DNA from: Oscillospiraceae bacterium
Lineage (GTDB): Bacteria; Bacillota; Clostridia; UMGS1810
DNA length: 27,222 nucleotides
Assembly: GCA_022769845.1 (NCBI GenBank)
Contig: JALEIO010000149.1
Location: 1 to 27,222 of the forward strand
Reading direction: 5' to 3'
Shown here: in pieces, positions 22,183 to 27,222 of the stretch
Position numbering within the stretch: the first letter of the stretch is position 1
Layout of the letters: every line of letters starts with the position of its first letter
Position numbers and translations under genes: made by a program
The notes under the pieces: generated by a model
What the model saw: the letters and a program-made list of their open reading frames with translations, nothing else
What the model was told of the DNA's origin: nothing
Database searches by the model: none

Positions 22183-24099
22183 TTAATCAAAATTTACCGT
22201 TTTGGTAACCTGCTTTACTCCGTCAATATGAACTTCAAACGTTTTTGTACCTGTGCCTTTGAGCTTAGCGGAATATTCCGGCGTTTTTGTCGGGTCAACC
22301 GTAACGGTGGATACAACTCTGCCGCCCGTTACAATTTTAATTTCAACAGGCTTTGAATAGCTTGACAAATCAATCGTAAGCGTTTTCGTCTTTTCAGACG
22401 GTGTCTGCGCTGACGGTGTTTGAGTGCTTTCACTGCCCTTGCTTACCGTAAGGGTTACCGTTGAGCCCTTCTTGGCACCGCCGTTTATGCTCTGAGAAAT
22501 AACCGTTCCCATTGCCTTATCGGAATATTTTTCAACTTTTTCAGTAATAAATCCGGCAGCCTCAATTTCGGATTTAGCCTCGTCGTAGGATTTTCCCACA
22601 ACCTGCGGAACCATAAATTCTTCTTCCTCGCTCTTTCCCTTGCTTACATAAAGAGTAACGCTGTCTCCTTTTTCCACCTTTGTTTTTGCACTCGGATTTT
22701 GACGTATAATTTTTCCGCTGTCAACGCTGTCGCTTTCTTCTTCCTCTTTTATAACCTTAAGTCCGAGATTTAAAAGCTCTTTTTCCGCACTTGAAAAATC
22801 CTGTCCCTTGTAATCGCTTAAGGTTATCTCGGTCGGCTCTTTTCCGCTTATGACAACGCTTATTTTTTCAAGCGTCGCAACCGTCATACCGGCCTTGGGC
22901 GACTGCTCGATAATTGTTCCGTCCTCCTTGTCGCTCTCTTTATATTCAAGAACTTCAATTACCGCATTGTTTTCTTTTGCAACCTTTTCAGCATCTTCAA
23001 GCGTCATACCCATAACGCTCGGCACTGCTATATTTCCCGAATTTTGCGAACCGAAAAACATAAATCCGAAAACTACCGTCAATACGCCCACAATCAAAAG
23101 CGAGGTAATCATTGCAAAAATTACCGCTTTTTTATCGCCTTTTTTTGATTGGGCTTCTTTGCTCACTTTTCTTCTCGGCACATCATCAATCTCCTCATTT
23201 TTTTTGACCGGTGCAATCTTTATGGTTGCGTCCGCATCATCGCTTATGGGTGCATTTACCACTGATGATGCGTCAAGATTTGGATTTTTGAGTATTGCAT
23301 ACAAATCGTCCGCAAGGCTTCCTACCGACTGATAACGGCAGCGCGTTTCCTTTGCCATTGCTTTAAACGTTGCCCCCTCAACGCACTGCGGAACGTCGGG
23401 AGCCTGCTCGCATATGGACTTTGGCGTTTCCTCAATTTGTTTCATTGCCACCGCTACGGGAGTATCGCCCGTAAACGGAACCTTTCCCGTCAGCATTTCA
23501 TACATCACAACGCCGAGTGAATAAATGTCGGATTTCTCGTCAACATATCCTCCCCTTGCCTGCTCGGGCGAAAAATAATGCACCGAACCGAGAACGTCAT
23601 CTGAAGCAGAAACCGTTGAGGTTGTTGTAGCGCGTGCAATACCAAAATCGGTAACCTTTATCGCGCCTGTGGAGGTAACAATAATATTGTGCGGCTTTAT
23701 ATCGCGGTGAATAATATGCTTTTCGTGCGCCTTGGCAAGACCGTGGCAAATTTCAATAGTAATGCTTACAGCCTCACGCCAAGGAATTCTGCCTTTTTTC
23801 TCAATATATTGCTTAAGCGTGACGCCCTCGACATACTCCATAACAATATAGTGTATTTTGCCCTCTTTTCCTACGTCGTAAACCGAAACAATGTTCGGGT
23901 GCGTAAGGCTTGCCGCCGCTTGAGCTTCAACGTTGAAACGCTTTACAAATTCCTCGTTTTCCGTTAAATCTTCTCTTAAAATCTTTATAGCAACAATTCT
24001 GTTAAGACGTCTGCAGCGCGCTTTATAAACCACTGCCATACCGCCCTTGCCTATTTGTTCCAGAATTTCGTATCTTCCGCCAAGTATTTTTCCAACCAT
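22183..24099 (-). CDS. prkC: Membrane Ser/Thr kinase with PASTA domains
   Basis: 638 aa. Cytoplasmic Hanks-type kinase (about 10-270) with K39, HRDIKPHN (131-138), DFG (151-153) and GSVHYFSPEQA (171-181); juxtamembrane region rich in charged residues; one membrane helix (about 325-349); three extracellular PASTA domains (about 355-418, 425-487, 496-555); and a Ser/Thr/Pro linker with a small beta C-terminal domain (570-638). PASTA domains bind muropeptides, and the kinase links wall state to growth, division and, in spore formers, germination. The partner phosphatase is directly upstream (22 bp). Confidence 0.96.
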   Translation of the reverse strand: MVGKILGGRYEILEQIGKGGMAVVYKARCRRLNRIVAIKILREDLTENEEFVKRFNVEAQAAASLTHPNIVSVYDVGKEGKIHYIVMEYVEGVTLKQYIEKKGRIPWREAVSITIEICHGLAKAHEKHIIHRDIKPHNIIVTSTGAIKVTDFGIARATTTSTVSASDDVLGSVHYFSPEQARGGYVDEKSDIYSLGVVMYEMLTGKVPFTGDTPVAVAMKQIEETPKSICEQAPDVPQCVEGATFKAMAKETRCRYQSVGSLADDLYAILKNPNLDASSVVNAPISDDADATIKIAPVKKNEEIDDVPRRKVSKEAQSKKGDKKAVIFAMITSLLIVGVLTVVFGFMFFGSQNSGNIAVPSVMGMTLEDAEKVAKENNAVIEVLEYKESDKEDGTIIEQSPKAGMTVATLEKISVVISGKEPTEITLSDYKGQDFSSAEKELLNLGLKVIKEEEESDSVDSGKIIRQNPSAKTKVEKGDSVTLYVSKGKSEEEEFMVPQVVGKSYDEAKSEIEAAGFITEKVEKYSDKAMGTVISQSINGGAKKGSTVTLTVSKGSESTQTPSAQTPSEKTKTLTIDLSSYSKPVEIKIVTGGRVVSTVTVDPTKTPEYSAKLKGTGTKTFEVHIDGVKQVTKTVNFD

Positions 24100-24121
24100 A
24101 TTTACACCTCTTTATCCAAAA

Positions 24122-24850
24122 TCAAAATTTAACCGCCGCAACGGTGATATTATCAAGACCGCCCCGCTCATTTGCCTTGTCAACAAGCTTTTTGACGGCG
24201 TTTTTTAAATTGTCGTCATTTGCAACAATAATTTTTATCTCGTCTTTTCCCACCATATTTGAAAGACCGTCGGTGCAAATGACAATCATATCTCCGCGCT
24301 TTGCCCTAAATTTGTAAAAATCGATTTCAACCTCTTCGTTAGTTCCGACAGCTCGGGTAATGAGGTTTTTATTGGGGTGATTTTCTGCCTCTTGTTCGCT
24401 GATTTTTCCAAGGTCGATAAGCTCCTGCACCAAAGAATGGTCCTTTGTAACCTGATTAATTTTATCCTGTGTAATATGATACAGGCGGCTGTCACCAACA
24501 TTTGCAATATAAATTTTCTCGCCCTCAACTATGCACAAAACTACCGTTGTACCCATTCCGAGAAGCTGACTGTCTTTTTTTGCCGCGGCATAAACCGTCT
24601 TGTTTGCAAGCTCAATTCCGCATTTTAAAAGATGCTTTATATCGTCCTCGTTTTTCCAGTCAAAATTATTTTCAAAATAGCCTTTGATGCAGTCAACCGT
24701 CAATTTGCTTGCAACCGCACCGCCGCTGTGACCGCCCATACCGTCGGCAACAATAATATACCCGATATTTTTTGTAAATTCGGATACAAAATAGCTGTCC
24801 TCATTTGCCAGCCGCTTTTTGCCGATGTCTGAATATGCTGCGCTTATCAT
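24122..24850 (-). CDS. stp: PP2C-type Ser/Thr phosphatase (Stp/PrpC)
   Basis: 242 aa, normal length for bacterial PP2C. Metal-binding motifs NEDS (16-19), DGMGGHSGG (36-44), NVGDSRLY, CTDGLSNMV and GGLDNIT are all present. It removes phosphates placed by PrkC, whose gene follows after 22 bp. The start has CAGGTGA upstream. Confidence 0.95.
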   Translation of the reverse strand: MISAAYSDIGKKRLANEDSYFVSEFTKNIGYIIVADGMGGHSGGAVASKLTVDCIKGYFENNFDWKNEDDIKHLLKCGIELANKTVYAAAKKDSQLLGMGTTVVLCIVEGEKIYIANVGDSRLYHITQDKINQVTKDHSLVQELIDLGKISEQEAENHPNKNLITRAVGTNEEVEIDFYKFRAKRGDMIVICTDGLSNMVGKDEIKIIVANDDNLKNAVKKLVDKANERGGLDNITVAAVKF

Positions 24851-24875
24851 TTTTCATCACCTGCTTTATACTTCT

Positions 24876-25910
24876 TTATTTGCTGTTTAAACTGCTGCGC
24901 CGAAGCTGCCCACACGACGCGTTTATATCACTGCCAAGCTTTCGCCTTACAGTAGTTGTAATACCGTTTTTTTCCAAAACTGCAATAAATTTTTCAATAG
25001 CCAATCTGCCGCTTTTTTTAAACTGCGTCTCCGCCACCTCGTTTACGGGAATTAAATTAACGTGGCAAAGCATACCCTTTAGCTTTTTTGCCAATATTTT
25101 TGCAACGTTTTCCGAGTCGTTAACACCGCTTATAAGCGTGTATTCAAAGCTTATTCTGCGGTTTGTAACGCTAACATAATGCCTGCACGCGTCAATCAAA
25201 GTATCAACATCATATGCGTTGTTTATCGGCATAATCTCACTTCGCAAATCGTTTGTCGGCGCGTGAAGCGAAATTGAAAGCGTTATAGGAATATTCGCCT
25301 TCTCTAATTTTACTATATTTTTTACAATTCCGCAAGTAGAAAGTGAAATATGTCGATAACCAATATTTAACCCGAGCGGATTGTTTACGTTTTCCAAAAA
25401 TTTTATCACGTTGTCAAAATTATCGAGCGGCTCTCCGATGCCCATCATAACTATGTTTGAAATGCGCTCGCCTATGTCCTTCTGCGCAAAAATAACCTCG
25501 TCCAAAATTTCACCCGCCGACAGATTTCTTACAAGTCCGCCGATTGTCGAAGCGCAGAATTTACATCCCATTCGGCAGCCCACCTGCGATGAAATGCAGA
25601 TTGTTATGCCGTGCTTATAATACATTACAACCGCTTCAACGGTATTGCCGTCGCCGAGTTTAAAAAGATATTTTGTAGTCTTGTCAATTTTAGACACAAG
25701 CTTTTTTTCTATTGAAAGCGTACTGATATATGAAATTTCGTTTAATTTTTCACGAAGCTTCTTTGAAATATCAGTCATTTCATCAAAATCCGTTACGCCT
25801 TGCGACAGCCACTTAAAAATTTGCTTCGCCCTAAATTTCTGCTCTCCGTTTAAAACAAGAAATTCCTCCAATTCGCAAAGCGTAAAATCCTTTAAATTTA
25901 TTTTATCCAT
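24876..25910 (-). CDS. rlmN: 23S rRNA (adenine2503-C2)-methyltransferase / tRNA methyltransferase
   Basis: 344 aa radical-SAM enzyme. CX3CX2C cluster motif at C112, C116 and C119 (GCRMGCKFC), GIGEPLDN segment, and the second catalytic cysteine C333 near the C-terminus in DINASCGQLR. It methylates A2503 of 23S rRNA and often A37 of some tRNAs. Its start codon abuts the rsmB stop (TAGATG), with AAGGA inside the end of rsmB. Confidence 0.96.
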   Translation of the reverse strand: MDKINLKDFTLCELEEFLVLNGEQKFRAKQIFKWLSQGVTDFDEMTDISKKLREKLNEISYISTLSIEKKLVSKIDKTTKYLFKLGDGNTVEAVVMYYKHGITICISSQVGCRMGCKFCASTIGGLVRNLSAGEILDEVIFAQKDIGERISNIVMMGIGEPLDNFDNVIKFLENVNNPLGLNIGYRHISLSTCGIVKNIVKLEKANIPITLSISLHAPTNDLRSEIMPINNAYDVDTLIDACRHYVSVTNRRISFEYTLISGVNDSENVAKILAKKLKGMLCHVNLIPVNEVAETQFKKSGRLAIEKFIAVLEKNGITTTVRRKLGSDINASCGQLRRSSLNSK

Positions 25911-27218
25911 CTAATCAATCCTTTTAAATTTCGCCGCAAAAAATCCGTCAGTTTCCAAAATATGCGGATAGAACGTGATAAATCCGTTGTTTTCAATATC
26001 CAAGTCAATTTTTTCAAGCGCAAAATTTTTGTTTTGGGCAAGAAACTTTTTCACGTTTTCTTCGCCCTCCTCTTTTGTGAAAGTGCAGAGCGAAAACACC
26101 ATAGTACCGCCTTTTTTCACATATTTTGCAGCTATATTTAAAATTTTTAGTCCCATATTGGCAAGGCTTGAAATACTGCTTTCCGAAACCGAATACTTAA
26201 TTTCGGGCTTCTTATTTACAATGCCCAGTCCGGAACACGGAAGGTCGGCAAGCACAAAATCGAATTTGTCAAAATAATCGCCGTTTTCCAAAAGCGCGTC
26301 GTTTTTTTCCGCCTTTATTATGTCAATTCCAAGCCGCCTTGCATTTTCGGAAATAAGCTTTATTTTATGGTCGTATATGTCAAACGAAAAAACCTCTCCC
26401 TCATTTTCCATAAGCTGCGCAATGTAAGTTGATTTTCCACCGGGCGCGGCACATACGTCCATAACGCGCGCACCTTTTTGGGGATTTAAAATTCTGCACG
26501 CAAGCATACTTGACAAATCCTGAACGTAAAAATATCCCTCGTCAAAATATTTGCTTTTTAATATTTTTCCGATGCCCGACACGCAAACTGCGTCCTTGCA
26601 AAAATTTGTTGTTTTATATTCAATACTCTCGTTTTCCAGTATTTTTAAAAAATTTTCAACCGATATTTTAAGCGTATTTACACGAATGTAAATTTGCGGA
26701 CGCTCAAGACTTTTAGCCATAATTTTTTCAGCAAAATCATAACCGTAGTCAGCAATAAACTTTTCGCAAAGGAAAATAGGATACGAATATTTTACGCTCA
26801 AAAACTCTTCCTTTGCGGCAGGATACTCAAAATCGGCAGCTGCAATTTTCCTAAGAACCGCGTTTACAAAACCTGCGCTTTTTGCGCCGCCAAAGCGTCT
26901 TGCAAGCTTTACACTCTCGTTTACCGCAGCGGATTTAGGAATTTTGTCCATATATTTAATCTGATAAATGCCCATACGCAAAATGTTTTTAACATACGGA
27001 GAAATTTTGTTCAGCCGAATGCTTGACGCCTTTTTTATAAAAAAATCAAGGTTAATTTTGTATTTTACAACGCCGTGGCAAATTTCGGTAACAAGACGTT
27101 TGTCCGCCGGTGACATTTCAGCATTGTCAAGGCATTTTTTAAGCTCAACGTTTATGTAGGCGCTTTTCTTTTCGATGTTATAAAGCGCCGTAAGTGCAAT
27201 ATTTCGTGCGTTTTGCAT
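25911..27218 (-). CDS. rsmB: 16S rRNA (cytosine967-C5)-methyltransferase
   Basis: 435 aa. NusB-like RNA-binding domain at the N-terminus (about 1-130), then a Rossmann methyltransferase with SAM motif DVCAAPGGKS (254-263), DLPCSG with C328 and SLCTF with C378, the two cysteines expected in m5C methyltransferases. The ATG lies 4 bp from the window edge, so the ribosome site and upstream genes (often fmt/def in Clostridia) cannot be seen. Confidence 0.95.
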   Translation of the reverse strand: MQNARNIALTALYNIEKKSAYINVELKKCLDNAEMSPADKRLVTEICHGVVKYKINLDFFIKKASSIRLNKISPYVKNILRMGIYQIKYMDKIPKSAAVNESVKLARRFGGAKSAGFVNAVLRKIAAADFEYPAAKEEFLSVKYSYPIFLCEKFIADYGYDFAEKIMAKSLERPQIYIRVNTLKISVENFLKILENESIEYKTTNFCKDAVCVSGIGKILKSKYFDEGYFYVQDLSSMLACRILNPQKGARVMDVCAAPGGKSTYIAQLMENEGEVFSFDIYDHKIKLISENARRLGIDIIKAEKNDALLENGDYFDKFDFVLADLPCSGLGIVNKKPEIKYSVSESSISSLANMGLKILNIAAKYVKKGGTMVFSLCTFTKEEGEENVKKFLAQNKNFALEKIDLDIENNGFITFYPHILETDGFFAAKFKRID

Positions 27219-27222
27219 TAAT

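Overview
This window looks like a chromosomal segment of a low-GC, Gram-positive, spore-forming anaerobe of the class Clostridia. The evidence is spmA/spmB, an S-layer-homology (SLH) protein, a PASTA kinase/PP2C pair inside the conserved rsmB-rlmN-stp-prkC-rsgA-rpe-thiN block, a SigV/RsiV-type ECF pair, a clostridial AbrB with a CxxC...CxxC tail, and an indolepyruvate:ferredoxin oxidoreductase gene. I cannot place it to genus. I saw no tRNA, rRNA, CRISPR array, transposase or phage gene.

Layout: 1-2197 (minus) holds the start of iorA, a phenylacetate-CoA ligase and a DUF5662 gene. 2429-5195 (plus) is one SLH protein with its promoter, a hairpin-bearing leader and a terminator. 5205-6663 (minus) is a two-gene polar amino-acid ABC transporter lacking a binding protein. 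6711-7050 is a non-coding stretch in which nearly every base falls in a helix; it ends in a strong terminator and is the best candidate for an undescribed element. 7219-9312 (plus) is ldhA, a YetF-like gene and DUF4363. 9388-10722 (plus) is a MATE transporter. 10788-14330 (minus) carries a DivIVA-like coiled-coil gene, mgtE with a leader containing a small ORF, and spmB/spmA. 14438-16250 (plus) carries the ECF sigma/anti-sigma pair and abrB. 16439-18958 (minus) is a large fusion of a xylose-isomerase-like TIM barrel and an acyl-CoA synthetase. 19198-19957 (plus) is a PqqD-like protein and an S24/S26 peptidase. 19971-27218 (minus) is the housekeeping block from rsmB to thiN.

Functional themes: aryl-acid metabolism (IorA plus PaaK); envelope biology (SLH protein, RsiV-like lysozyme-type sensor, PrkC/Stp signalling, DivIVA-like protein); Mg2+ uptake through MgtE; sporulation (SpmA/B, AbrB); and translation/ribosome maturation (RsmB, RlmN, RsgA). 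Most promoters noted here are sigma-A-like with 17-bp spacers, and convergent genes are separated by compact bidirectional terminators. All calls come from reading the sequence; no database search or folding program was run.
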